From: DAHVFK01 sp963755395
GTDB lineage: Bacteria > Pseudomonadota > Gammaproteobacteria > Burkholderiales > SG8-39
Assembly: GCA_963755395.1 (NCBI GenBank)
Contig: CAVWJJ010000002.1
Coordinates: 248,001 to 312,000, forward strand
DNA: 64,000 nt
Direction: 5' to 3'
Below are positions 51,069-60,883 of the stretch, one piece after another. A model generated the notes under the pieces. It worked only from the letters and a program-made list of their open reading frames with translations, did not search any database and was not told where the DNA came from. The stretch's first letter is position 1; each line of letters opens with the position of its first letter. Both the position numbers and the translations under genes were made by a program.

Positions 51069-51087
51069 CCGACGCTAGAATGGCAGC

Positions 51088-52800
51088 ATGGACAAGGAAA
51101 AGCCGAAGGGCCTCGGGCGCGGCCTCACGAACTACGGTGACGCGGGGTTCTCGCTCTACCTGCGGCGCTCGTTCGCCAAGAGCATGGGCTACTCGGGCGA
51201 GATGCTGGCGCGGCCGACGGTCGGAATCGCAGACTCGAGAAGCGGCTACAACAACTGCCACCGCCATTTCCCCGAGCTGATCGACGCGGTCAAGCGCGGC
51301 GTGCTCGCCGCCGGCGGGCTGCCGCTCGAATTCCCCACTGTCTCGCTGGGCGAGGTGTTCCTGTCGCCCACCTCGATGATGTTCCGCAACCTGATGGCGA
51401 TGGACACCGAGGAGATGGTGCGCGCGCAGCCGATGGACGCGGTGGTGCTGGTGGGCGGGTGCGACAAGACCGTGCCGGCGCAGCTGATGGGCGCCGCCTC
51501 GGCAGACCGGCCCGCGGTGCAGCTGCTGGCCGGGCCGATGATGCCGACCTCGTTCCGCGGCGAGCGCCTGGGCGCGTGCACCGACTGCCGCCGCTTCTGG
51601 GCCATGCACCGCGCCGGCATGGTCGATGCCCAGGGCATCGAAGAAGTCGAGGGTAACCTTGCCACGACCGCCGGCACCTGCGCGGTGATGGGCACGGCTT
51701 CAACCATGGCAGCGTTGGCCGAAGCGCTTGGCATGGCGCTGCCTGGAACCGCCGCGATCCCTGCGGTGCACGCCGACCGGCTGCGCGCGGCGGAGGCGAG
51801 CGGGCGGCGCGCGGTCGAGCTGGCGCAGCACCCGATCCGGCCATCGCAGGTGATCACCGAGAAATCGATCGGAAACGCGCTGCGCGTGCTGCTCGCGATC
51901 GGCGGCTCGACCAACGCGATCGTGCACCTGACCGCAATCGCCGGCCGGGTCGGGGTCAAGATCGATCTGCAAGGTCTTAACGCCCTGTCCGACAGCACGC
52001 CGGTGCTGATCGACCTCAAGCCCACCGGGCAGCACTATATGTCGGACCTGCACTTCGCCGGCGGGCTGGGCGCGGTGCTGAGAGAACTCAAGCCGCTGCT
52101 CAACCTCGAATGCATGACGGTGGCGGGCGAGACGCTCGGCGAGCGGCTCGAGCGCGAAGAGCGGGCTGGGGCGCGCTGGGTCGACCGCGCCGTGGTCAGG
52201 CCCTTCGCCGAGCCGCTGGCGAAAACGGGCGGCCTGGTAGCGCTGTTCGGCTCGTTGGCGCCGAACGGCGCCATCCTGAAGCGCTCGGCGGCCGACCCGA
52301 AGCTGTTCGAGAAGGAAGGCCGCGCGGTAGTGTTCAAATCGCTCGACGACCTGGCCGCGCGCATCGACGCGCCCGACCTCGACGTCACCGCGGACGACTT
52401 CCTGGTGCTGCAGAACGCGGGCCCGAAGAGCGGCTACGCGATGCCCGAGGCGGGCTACCTGCCGATTCCGGCCAAGCTCGCGCGCGCCGGGATCAAGGAC
52501 ATGGTGCGCATCTCGGACGCACGCATGAGCGGCACCGCCTACGGCACGATCGTGCTGCACGTCTCGCCGGAGGCCGCGGTCGGCGGACCGCTCGCGCTGG
52601 TGCGCGACGGCGACCGCATCCGCCTCTCGGTGAAGAACCGCGCTATCGACTTGCTGGTGGCCGAAGACGAACTCGCGCGCCGGCGCGCGGCGTGGCGAGC
52701 GCCGGCCGCTGCGCCGGTTCGCGGCTACGCCAAGCTGTACATGGACCACGTGCTGCAGGCCGAGCACGGCTGCGACTTCGACTTCCTGCGCAAGGCCTAG
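51088..52800 (+). CDS. IlvD/Edd-family dehydratase (sugar-acid type)
   Basis: A 570-residue iron-sulfur dehydratase. The three cluster cysteines are Cys57 (GYNNCHRH), Cys125 (GGCDKTVP) and Cys198 (TTAGTCAVMG). The GRGLTNYGDAGFSLYLR opening and the ACTDCRRFW segment are like L-arabonate/pentonate dehydratases rather than biosynthetic IlvD. Reaction expected: hydroxy acid to 2-keto-3-deoxy acid. TAGAAT (51076-51081) sits 6 bp before the ATG and no Shine-Dalgarno is visible, so a start at the ATG itself is possible. It is followed by an acyl-CoA dehydrogenase after 15 bp. Confidence 0.88.
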   Translation: MDKEKPKGLGRGLTNYGDAGFSLYLRRSFAKSMGYSGEMLARPTVGIADSRSGYNNCHRHFPELIDAVKRGVLAAGGLPLEFPTVSLGEVFLSPTSMMFRNLMAMDTEEMVRAQPMDAVVLVGGCDKTVPAQLMGAASADRPAVQLLAGPMMPTSFRGERLGACTDCRRFWAMHRAGMVDAQGIEEVEGNLATTAGTCAVMGTASTMAALAEALGMALPGTAAIPAVHADRLRAAEASGRRAVELAQHPIRPSQVITEKSIGNALRVLLAIGGSTNAIVHLTAIAGRVGVKIDLQGLNALSDSTPVLIDLKPTGQHYMSDLHFAGGLGAVLRELKPLLNLECMTVAGETLGERLEREERAGARWVDRAVVRPFAEPLAKTGGLVALFGSLAPNGAILKRSAADPKLFEKEGRAVVFKSLDDLAARIDAPDLDVTADDFLVLQNAGPKSGYAMPEAGYLPIPAKLARAGIKDMVRISDARMSGTAYGTIVLHVSPEAAVGGPLALVRDGDRIRLSVKNRAIDLLVAEDELARRRAAWRAPAAAPVRGYAKLYMDHVLQAEHGCDFDFLRKA

Positions 52801-52815
52801 ACCCGGCGCGATCTC

Positions 52816-53951
<1,136 letters not shown>

Positions 53952-53955
<4 letters not shown>

Positions 53956-54530
53956 GCGCGGCGGCCCGCAAACGCTGCGCCTGGGCGACGAACCCCCTGT
54001 CGATCGCCTACCACGACCGCGAATGGGGCGTCCCCGTGCACGACGACCGCAAGCTGTTCGAGTTTCTTCTGCTCGAGGGCGCGCAGGCCGGACTGTCGTG
54101 GGACACGATCCTCAGGAAGCGCGAGCGCTACCGGGAGGCGTTCGACGCCTTCGACCCGCACAAGGTCGCGCGCTACGGCGCGCGCAAGAAGGCGCAGTTG
54201 TTGGCCGATCCGGGGATCGTGCGCAACCGGGCGAAGGTCGAGGCGGCGGTGTGCAACGCGCGCGCTTTCCTTGCGGTGCAAAAGGAATACGGCAGCTTCG
54301 CGCGCTACTTATGGGCCTTCGTCGGCGGCAAGCCGCTGCGCAACCGCCGCGCGCGCGGCGCGCCCGTGCCGGCTCGAAGCGAGGTCTCGGATGCATTGTC
54401 CAAGGACCTCAAGCGGCGCGGTTTCAAGTTCGTCGGCTCGACGATCGTGTATGCTTTCATGCAGGCGGTTGGCATGGTGGACGACCACGCGGTCGGGTGC
54501 TTTCGCCGCCGCGCCGCGCCGCGCAGATGA
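53952..54530 (+). CDS. tag: DNA-3-methyladenine glycosylase I
   Basis: A 192-residue Tag, base-excision repair of 3-methyladenine. The zinc site is Cys9 (KRCAWATNPLS), His21 (IAYHDREWG), and the C-terminal His and Cys in DDHAVGCFRR. LFEFLLLEGAQAGLSWDTILRKR is the active-site helix-hairpin region. GTG 53952 is the start, overlapping the dehydrogenase stop by four bases. A repair gene inside a catabolic run is odd and suggests simple co-transcription. Confidence 0.9.
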
Positions 54531-55021
54531 GAACCGCACTTTTCCTCGCCCTGCTTTTCGGAGCTGCCCGCGCCGCGCTCGCCTACGACGCGAACGGGGT
54601 GGCGCTCGGCGCCAGCGAACTCGAGGTCAAGGACTCGTTTCCCAGCGCGCACTGCCAACCGCTCGAATGGAAGTCGGTTGCCGCTGACCGGCGCTGCGAC
54701 GACGCCAGGATTTCCTTCGCTGACGTGCGAGCGCGCATCACCTTCTACCTCAAGAACGACTCGGTGCAGGCTTTCGACGTGCGCTTCAGCCCCGATGACC
54801 GCGAACGGGTGGTGCAATTCCTGAAATCGCATTACGGCGAGCCGCTGTCGGAGCGCGTCGAGACTTTCAGCCGCGATAGCAAGCCGGAGCGGCAGATCTA
54901 CAAGGTGCGCTGGGAAAGCGGCCGGGATAAGGCACTCCTGTCGGTGCAGCTCGACCGCCGGCGCGCGCAGCTCGAGGTTTCGCGCGGGAAGTTCGAGCAG
55001 GAAATCTACGAGGTGAGGTAG
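54527..55021 (+). CDS. Small exported protein of unknown function
   Basis: A 164-residue protein with a signal peptide (MRTALFLALLFGAARAALA) and a periplasmic part of ~145 residues. It has two cysteines, in SAHCQPLEWKSVAADRRCDDAR, that could form a disulfide. ITFYLKNDSVQAFDVRFSPDDRERVVQFLKSHYGEP is beta-alpha-beta-like. I do not recognise the family. ATG 54527 overlaps the tag stop (ATGA), and the pap gene follows after 2 bp. Confidence 0.7.
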   Translation: MRTALFLALLFGAARAALAYDANGVALGASELEVKDSFPSAHCQPLEWKSVAADRRCDDARISFADVRARITFYLKNDSVQAFDVRFSPDDRERVVQFLKSHYGEPLSERVETFSRDSKPERQIYKVRWESGRDKALLSVQLDRRRAQLEVSRGKFEQEIYEVR

Positions 55022-55023
55022 CG

Positions 55024-56511
55024 ATGTTCGAGTCCGCGGAGCTCGGGCACAAGCTCTCCAAGGGGGAGTACAAGCACATCGAACCGAAGCTCCGCGTCGA
55101 CCTGCTGAACGCGCAGTACCAGCTGTCGCAGCTCGGCAAGTTTCCCGTGATCGTCCTCATTTCGGGCGTGCGCGGCGCCGGCAAGGGCGAGACGGTCAAC
55201 CTGCTTAACGAGTGGATGGACCCGCGCCATATCCACACGCATGCCTTCGACAACCCTTCGGACGAGGAGTCGGAGCGGCCGCCGATGTGGCGCTACTGGC
55301 GCGCGCTGCCGCCCAAGGGCAAGATCGGGATCCTGTTCGGCTCCTGGTACACCGATCCGATCATCGACCGGGTCTTCAGGCGCACCAAGGCGAAGGACCT
55401 GTTGCATTCGGTGGAGGAGATCAACCGCTTCGAGAAGATGCTCGCCGACGACGGCGCGCTGATCCTGAAATTCTGGTTCCACCTGTCCAAGAAGGCGCAA
55501 CGCAAGCGCCTCAAGGCGCTCGAATCGGATCCGGAGACGCGCTGGCGCGTCACGGCGCGCGACTGGAGCTTCTTCAAGCAGTACGACCGCTTCTACCAGG
55601 TGAGCGAAGACGCGCTGCGCGAAACCAGCACCGCATGGGCGCCGTGGATCGTGGTCGAGGGTTCAGATCCGGAGTACCGTGCGGTGACCGCGGGCAAGAC
55701 GCTGCTGGAGGCGATGAACAAGCGCCTCTCGGCGCCGCCCGAGCGCCGCAGCAGGAAGAGCGACGCCGCGCCGCTGGTGCAGCCGGTTGACAACCTGCAC
55801 ATCCTCGACCGCCTCGACCTGTCGCAGACGCTGCCCAAGAACCGCTACCAGCAGGAGCTGGTCAAGCTGCAGGGCGAACTGGCGAAGCTCGCGCGGCACC
55901 CGAAGTTCCGTGAGCACACTGTAGTGCTGGTGTTCGAGGGCATGGACGCCGCCGGCAAGGGCGGCGCGATCCGGCGCATCACCGGCGCGATCGACGCACG
56001 CCTCTACCACACGATCCCGATCGCAGCGCCGACCGACGAGGAGCGCGCGCAATCCTACCTGTGGCGCTTCTGGCGCCATCTGCCGCGCAAGGGACGCTTC
56101 GTCATCTACGATCGCTGCTGGTACGGGCGGGTGCTGGTGGAACGCGTCGAAGGCTTCGCCGCCGAGGCCGACTGGCTGCGCGCCTACACGGAGATCAACG
56201 ACTTCGAGGAGCAGCTCGCGCGCAGCGGCGCGATCGTGGCCAAGTTCTGGCTCCAAATCTCCAAGGAGGAGCAGTACCGGCGCTTCACGGGGCGCGAGAA
56301 GACGCGCTTCAAGCAGTTCAAGATCACGCCCGAGGACTGGCGCAACCGGAAGAAATGGGACGCCTACCAGGTCGCCGCGGCCGACATGATCGAGCGCACC
56401 AGCACCGGGCACGCGCCTTGGGCCCTGATCGGCGCCAACGACAAGTACCACGCGCGAATCACCATCCTGAAGACGCTGAACCGGGCGCTGCGCGCGCGGC
56501 TTAAGGCCTGA
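55024..56511 (+). CDS. pap: Polyphosphate:AMP phosphotransferase (two PPK2 domains)
   Basis: A 495-residue class II PPK2 with two fused kinase modules. Both have P-loops: SGVRGAGKGE near residue 48 in the N-terminal half and EGMDAAGKGG near residue 304 in the C-terminal half. The C-terminal module has the fuller set (lid and RCWYGRVLVERVEGFA). It uses polyphosphate to turn AMP into ADP. A GAGGTAG Shine-Dalgarno precedes the ATG. Stop codons of this gene and the LeuD-like gene abut exactly (TGA then TCA). Confidence 0.92.
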   Translation: MFESAELGHKLSKGEYKHIEPKLRVDLLNAQYQLSQLGKFPVIVLISGVRGAGKGETVNLLNEWMDPRHIHTHAFDNPSDEESERPPMWRYWRALPPKGKIGILFGSWYTDPIIDRVFRRTKAKDLLHSVEEINRFEKMLADDGALILKFWFHLSKKAQRKRLKALESDPETRWRVTARDWSFFKQYDRFYQVSEDALRETSTAWAPWIVVEGSDPEYRAVTAGKTLLEAMNKRLSAPPERRSRKSDAAPLVQPVDNLHILDRLDLSQTLPKNRYQQELVKLQGELAKLARHPKFREHTVVLVFEGMDAAGKGGAIRRITGAIDARLYHTIPIAAPTDEERAQSYLWRFWRHLPRKGRFVIYDRCWYGRVLVERVEGFAAEADWLRAYTEINDFEEQLARSGAIVAKFWLQISKEEQYRRFTGREKTRFKQFKITPEDWRNRKKWDAYQVAAADMIERTSTGHAPWALIGANDKYHARITILKTLNRALRARLKA

Positions 56512-57126
56512 TCAGCCCCAGACCCAGGGTCGGCGCGCGCGGTCCGCCGCCTGCCAGGCGGCGATCTCGGATTCGCGGGCAAGCGTCATGCCGATCGCGT
56601 CCAGGCCTTCGAGCAGCGCCTTCTTGCGCAATGGGTCGATCTCGAAGCGGTGCAGCGCTCCGCTGGGGGCGGAGATGGTCTGCGCGGGCAGGTCGACCCC
56701 GAGCTTCACCGGCTCGGACGCCGCACTTAGCCGCGCCTGCAGGCTTTCGACCGTCGCCAGCGGCAGGCGGATGGCGAGCACGCCGTTCTGGAAGCAGTTG
56801 CCGTAGAAGATCTCGCCGAAAGACGGTGCGATCACGCAGCGAAAGCCCATGCCGGCGATCGCCCACACCGCCATTTCACGCGAGCTGCCGCAGCCGAAGT
56901 TCTCCGCCGCGACCAGGATCTGCGCGCCGCGGAACCGCGTTTGGTTGAGCGCGAATCCGGGGTCCTCGCTGCCGTCGGCGCGGTAGCGCGCCATCTCGAA
57001 CGCCCAGCGCCCCATCTGCGCGCGCGGCGTGCGCACGCAACGCTCGATGCGGATGATCATGTCGGTGTCGACGTCGCGCGTCGGCAGCGCGGCCGCGATC
57101 GCATCAAGGACGGTGAACTTTTCCAT
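56512..57126 (-). CDS. LeuD-like aconitase-family small subunit
   Basis: A 204-residue small subunit of the isopropylmalate isomerase / maleate hydratase / citraconase family. NFGCGSSREMAVWAI is the core swivelling-domain motif, and TRDVDTDMIIRIERCVRT and FGEIFYGNCFQNGVLAIRLP are conserved. It pairs with the large subunit 2 bp upstream. Whether it isomerises 3-isopropylmalate or hydrates another diacid is not shown; location next to aromatic genes favours a catabolic role. Confidence 0.87.
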   Translation of the reverse strand: MEKFTVLDAIAAALPTRDVDTDMIIRIERCVRTPRAQMGRWAFEMARYRADGSEDPGFALNQTRFRGAQILVAAENFGCGSSREMAVWAIAGMGFRCVIAPSFGEIFYGNCFQNGVLAIRLPLATVESLQARLSAASEPVKLGVDLPAQTISAPSGALHRFEIDPLRKKALLEGLDAIGMTLARESEIAAWQAADRARRPWVWG

Positions 57127-57128
57127 CG

Positions 57129-58499
57129 CTAGGCGAGAAAGCGGCGCACGTCGGCGATCTCGCCCGCGAGCGCGCAGGCCGCGGCGGTGGCCGGGCTGGC
57201 GAGGTGGGTGCGCGCGCGCGGCCCCTGGCGGCCGACGAAGTTGCGGTTGGAGGTCGATACGCAGCGCGCTTCGGGCTCGACCAGCTCGCCGTTCGCGCCG
57301 ACGCACAATGAGCAGCCGGGCTCGCGCCATTCGAATCCTGCGTCGAGGAAGACCTGGTCCAGCCCTTCGGCCTCCGCCGCGCGCTTGACGCCGACCGAGC
57401 CGGGCACCACCCAGGCCTGCACGTGGCGCGCGACCTTGCGCCCGCGCGCGACCTCGGCCGCGGCGCGCAGGTCGGACAGGCGCGAGTTGGTGCACGAGCC
57501 GATGAATACCCGGTCGATGCGCGTGCCGGCGAGCGGGCGGCCGGCGGCGAGCCCCATGTATTCGAGCGCCTCGGGCTTCGCGGCGGGAATCTGCGCATCG
57601 ACCGCGATCGTGTCTTCCGGGCTCGTGCCCCAGGTCAGCTGCGGCGCGAGCTTGCCGGCGTCGAGCTCGACCTCGTGATCGAATCCTGCGTCCGGGTCGG
57701 AGGGCAGGGTCTTCCACCAGGCGAGCGCGGCCTCCCACTGTGCGCCGCGCGGCGCGAAGGGCCGGCCCTCGAGCCAGGCGTAGGTCGTTTCGTCGGGGGC
57801 CACCATCCCGACCTTGGCGCCAAGCTCGATCGAGAGGTTGCACAGTGTCATGCGACCATCCATTCCGAGCGCGCGCACCGCGGCGCCGGCGTATTCGATC
57901 GCGTAGCCGACCCCGCCCGACATGCCGAGCTTACCGATCAGCGCAAGGATCAGATCCTTGGCGTACACGCCCTTCGGCGGCATGCCCTCGAAGCGTGCGC
58001 GCATCGTGCGCGGCTTGCGCTGCTCGATGGTCTGGGTGGCGAGCACGTGCAGGATTTCGGACGCACCGATGCCGAAACCGAGCGCCCCGAGCGCGCCGTT
58101 GGTGCAAGTGTGCGAGTCGCCGCAGACCACCAGGGTGCCCGGCAGGGTGATGCCGAGCTCCGGGCCGATCACGTGCACGATGCCCTGCTCGTCGCCGCAG
58201 ACATCGAACAGGCGCACGCCCGCCCTGCGCGTCTCCAGCCGCAGCGAGTCGACCAGCACCTGGGCCCAGTCGTGCGCGCCGCCGGTGCGTCCGGGCGCGG
58301 ACGAGATAACATGGTCCGCAGTGGCGAAGGTCAGCTCCGGGTTGCGCAGGCGCAGGCCGCGCGCGGCGACCTCGGCCAGCGCCTTGCCGCCGCCAAGATC
58401 GTGCAGCAGGTGCCGGTCCACGTGCAGCAGGGCGGCACCGCCGCCGAGGTCGGCGACCACGTGCGCGCTCCATACCTTGTCGAACAGCGTGAGGGCCAT
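57129..58499 (-). CDS. LeuC-like aconitase-family large subunit
   Basis: A 456-residue large subunit carrying the 4Fe-4S cluster. Cys is in GSCTNSRLSDLRAA, and the CxxC is in EPGCSLCVGANG. The N-terminal substrate region has VCGDSHTCTNGALGALGFGIG and MPPKGVYAKDLILALIGK. Family reactions include 3-isopropylmalate isomerisation, maleate hydration to D-malate and citraconate hydration. Coupled to the SDR upstream by overlap of start and stop, so it is not in a leucine operon. Confidence 0.88.
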   Translation of the reverse strand: MALTLFDKVWSAHVVADLGGGAALLHVDRHLLHDLGGGKALAEVAARGLRLRNPELTFATADHVISSAPGRTGGAHDWAQVLVDSLRLETRRAGVRLFDVCGDEQGIVHVIGPELGITLPGTLVVCGDSHTCTNGALGALGFGIGASEILHVLATQTIEQRKPRTMRARFEGMPPKGVYAKDLILALIGKLGMSGGVGYAIEYAGAAVRALGMDGRMTLCNLSIELGAKVGMVAPDETTYAWLEGRPFAPRGAQWEAALAWWKTLPSDPDAGFDHEVELDAGKLAPQLTWGTSPEDTIAVDAQIPAAKPEALEYMGLAAGRPLAGTRIDRVFIGSCTNSRLSDLRAAAEVARGRKVARHVQAWVVPGSVGVKRAAEAEGLDQVFLDAGFEWREPGCSLCVGANGELVEPEARCVSTSNRNFVGRQGPRARTHLASPATAAACALAGEIADVRRFLA

Positions 58500-59209
58500 C
58501 AGCGCAGGAAGCTCCCGTCGGTGACGTCGATGACGGCGCCGTTCAACAACGCCGGCGCTTCGGTGACCAGCCAGCGGATGACGCCGGCCACCTCGTCCGG
58601 CCTGCCGGCGCGCTGCGAGTACACCGCCTTCAACAGCTGCTCGCGGCGCTCGGGCGCCGCCGCGCGGCGCAGCATGTCGGTCTCGATCGGCCCGGGGGCC
58701 ACGGCGTTCACCTGCACCCCGTTCGGGCCGAGCAAGGCGGCGAAGCTGCGGGTGAAGCTCACGATCCCGGCCTTGCTCACACCGTACCAGATGTCCTGGT
58801 GCGCCATGTAGGCCGCGACCGAAGTGAGGTTGACGATTCGACCCGCGCGCCGCTCGACCATCTGCTTCGCCACCGAGCGGATCAGCTCGACCGGTGCCTC
58901 GAGGTTCACGCGCAGGAGCCGCGTGCGAGCCTCTTCGGTATAGCGCTCGATCGGCAGGCCGTTCTGCACCCCGGCGTTGTTGACCAGCACGTCGATGCGT
59001 CCGAGCGCCGCGACACGCGGCGCGATCGCGGCCAGGTCGGCGAGGTCCAGCCGCACCAGCTCGAGCGGCCCGGAGGCGACCAGCTTGCCGCCTTCGAAGT
59101 CGCGATCGAGCGCGATCACGCGCAGCCCCGCCGCGAGCAGGGCGTCGACCGTCGCGCGGCCTATGCCGCGCGCGGCGCCGGTGACGAGTGCGGTTCGGAG
59201 CTCGGCCAT
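58499..59209 (-). CDS. Short-chain dehydrogenase/reductase (first of two paralogues)
   Basis: A 236-residue classical SDR. The Rossmann motif is TGAARGIG (10-17), NNAG is at 77-80, and the catalytic residues are Ser130, Tyr142 and Lys146 (DIWYGVSKAG). Asp35/Asp37 at the end of the second strand (VIALDRDF) favour NAD(H). The stop overlaps the LeuC start by one base. It is closely related to the SDR upstream, so a local duplication. Confidence 0.88.
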   Translation of the reverse strand: MAELRTALVTGAARGIGRATVDALLAAGLRVIALDRDFEGGKLVASGPLELVRLDLADLAAIAPRVAALGRIDVLVNNAGVQNGLPIERYTEEARTRLLRVNLEAPVELIRSVAKQMVERRAGRIVNLTSVAAYMAHQDIWYGVSKAGIVSFTRSFAALLGPNGVQVNAVAPGPIETDMLRRAAAPERREQLLKAVYSQRAGRPDEVAGVIRWLVTEAPALLNGAVIDVTDGSFLR

Positions 59210-59215
59210 GACGCG

Positions 59216-59908
59216 TCAGCGGGCGTACGAGCCGTTGTTGACGTCCAGCGTGGCGCCATTGACGTACTCCGGGCAGGCCGAGCCGAGCCACAGGATGGCC
59301 TGCGCGACCTCATCCGGCCGGCACACGCGCCGGGAATAGACGCTGCGCATGACGCCGTCCTTGCGCGACTGCGGCAATTGATCGTACATGTCGGTCTGCG
59401 TCGGCCCGGGCGCGACAGCGTTGACCAGCACGCCGTGCGGACCGAGCCAGCCGGCAAAGCTCTTGGTGACGTTGAGCAGCGCCGCCTTGCTTGCGCCGTA
59501 CCACAGGTCGGGGTGGCCGGTGAAGGCCGCCACCGAGCCGACGTTGACGATGCGCCCCGACTTGCGCGCCATCATCTGCGGCGCGAGCGAGCGCATCAGC
59601 GCCACCGGCGCCTCGACGTTGACCGCCATGATCTCGCGCCGGTGCGCGTCGGGGATCGAATCGTAGGGCTCGCAGTAAAGCACGCCCGCGTTGTTCACCA
59701 GCGTGTCGATTTCGCTCAGCGAGCCCGCCAGGGCGGGGATTCCGGCGACGTCGGTCAGGTCGTATTCCAGGCGCCGCACCGAAGGCGGCAGATCGCAGCG
59801 CGAGAAATCCTTGTCCAGCGCAAGCACCGTCCAGCCGGCCCCGACGAAGGCCCGCGCGGCGTGCAGGCCGATGCCCCTGCCTGCGCCGGTGACCAGCGCC
59901 GCGGGCAT
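59216..59908 (-). CDS. Short-chain dehydrogenase/reductase (second of two paralogues)
   Basis: A 230-residue classical SDR. The cofactor motif is TGAGRGIG (7-14), NNAG is at 72-75, and the catalytic residues are Ser125, Tyr137 and Lys141 (DLWYGASKAA). Shared features with its neighbour (LDKDF, VNVEAPV, PGPTQTDM, RPDEVA) show common descent, yet the substrate-loop residues differ, so different steps are likely. It begins 1 bp after the DapA-like stop. Confidence 0.88.
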   Translation of the reverse strand: MPAALVTGAGRGIGLHAARAFVGAGWTVLALDKDFSRCDLPPSVRRLEYDLTDVAGIPALAGSLSEIDTLVNNAGVLYCEPYDSIPDAHRREIMAVNVEAPVALMRSLAPQMMARKSGRIVNVGSVAAFTGHPDLWYGASKAALLNVTKSFAGWLGPHGVLVNAVAPGPTQTDMYDQLPQSRKDGVMRSVYSRRVCRPDEVAQAILWLGSACPEYVNGATLDVNNGSYAR

Positions 59909-59909
59909 C

Positions 59910-60836
59910 TCAGGCGGCGAGCCCGGGCATGCCGAAGCCCGCTGCGCGCAGCGCGGCGATCAGCCCCTGTTCCTGCGCGCGATCGAGCTCGACCAGCGGC
60001 GGGCGCACGGTGCGCCACTGCGGGTCGTTGCCGAAGTGGGCGATGATCGCTTTCAGCGCCGGGATCATCGGCACTTTCTGCACGATGTTGCGCGTCGCGG
60101 TGATGCCGGCCTGAAGCTGATCCGCGCTCGTCGCCTGCCAGTTGCGGTACACCTGGTCGATCGGCCCGGGGTTGACGTTGCCGGTGGCGGTGATGCAGCC
60201 TTTGCCGCCGTAGCGCATGTTGTCGAGCAGGAACACCTCGCTGCCGGCGAATACGTCGAATCCGGCCTTGGCGAAGGCGTCCAGCATCGCCTTGGTGTTG
60301 GACCAGTCTCCCGAGGAGTCCTTCGCGCCGGCAACGATGCGCGGATACTTCTTCAGCAGGCGCTCGATCAGCGCAAGGGTGATCGGAACCTGCGACACCG
60401 GCGGAATGTGGTACAGGTACAGGCGCAGCCGGTCGTCGCCGACGCGCTCGATCACCTCGGCGAAGTTGCGGTACAGGCCTTCGTCGGAAACGCCCTTGTA
60501 GTAGAACGGCGGCAGCATCAGCACGCCGCCGCAGCCCAACTCCACCGCGCGCCGGGTCATCGTGACCGAGTCGGTCAGCGCGCAGTGGCCGGTGCCGGGC
60601 ATCAGCGCGGCGGCCGGCACGCCGCCCGCCAGCAGGGCTTCGAGCAGCTCGAGCTTCTCGCCCACCGACATCGAGTTCGCCTCGCTGTTGGTGCCGAACA
60701 CCGCCAGCCCGGAGCAGCCGTTGGCCAGCAGCCACTTGCAGTGGCGCACGAACCTCGCCGCGTCGGGCGTCAGGTCCGCGCCGAAAGGGGTGACGACCGG
60801 CGACAGGACGCCGGCAATGCGTTGTGGGATTTTCAT
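59910..60836 (-). CDS. DapA-family class I lyase/hydratase
   Basis: A 308-residue (beta/alpha)8 protein of the dihydrodipicolinate synthase / N-acetylneuraminate lyase family. The Schiff-base Lys172 is in VAGAKDSSGDW and the Tyr142 partner is in YLYHIPP. The pyruvate-carboxylate motif reads GTNSE (48-52) rather than GTTGE. Many members cleave or dehydrate 2-keto-3-deoxy acids, so lysine synthesis is unlikely here. ATG 60836 (MKIPQRIAG) is chosen. A perfect TATAAT 7 bp before it would give a leaderless transcript. Leads an operon with two SDRs and the LeuCD-like pair. Confidence 0.87.
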   Translation of the reverse strand: MKIPQRIAGVLSPVVTPFGADLTPDAARFVRHCKWLLANGCSGLAVFGTNSEANSMSVGEKLELLEALLAGGVPAAALMPGTGHCALTDSVTMTRRAVELGCGGVLMLPPFYYKGVSDEGLYRNFAEVIERVGDDRLRLYLYHIPPVSQVPITLALIERLLKKYPRIVAGAKDSSGDWSNTKAMLDAFAKAGFDVFAGSEVFLLDNMRYGGKGCITATGNVNPGPIDQVYRNWQATSADQLQAGITATRNIVQKVPMIPALKAIIAHFGNDPQWRTVRPPLVELDRAQEQGLIAALRAAGFGMPGLAA

Positions 60837-60883
60837 GGGCCTCATTATATGTAAGCGGTGAGCCCGCGGTAGACTCGCGGGCC
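60837..60883. promoter_or_regulatory. Divergent promoter region between the DapA-like and alpha-hydroxy-acid oxidase genes
   Basis: Only 47 bp separate the two start codons. Minus strand: a perfect TATAAT (60849-60844) 7 bp before ATG 60836, with no good -35. Plus strand: TAGACT (60870-60875) 8 bp before ATG 60884. Neither gene shows a Shine-Dalgarno, and both look like leaderless starts sharing one control region. Confidence 0.45.

Noticed and set aside
51088..52800. Biosynthetic ilvD
   Set aside because: The cysteine set and N-terminal GRGLTNYGDAGFSLYLR pattern resemble sugar-acid dehydratases, and no branched-chain amino acid genes are near.
59910..60836. DapA-like gene as lysine-biosynthetic dapA
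   Set aside because: The GTTGE motif reads GTNSE and the context is catabolic, so 4-hydroxy-tetrahydrodipicolinate synthase is unlikely.
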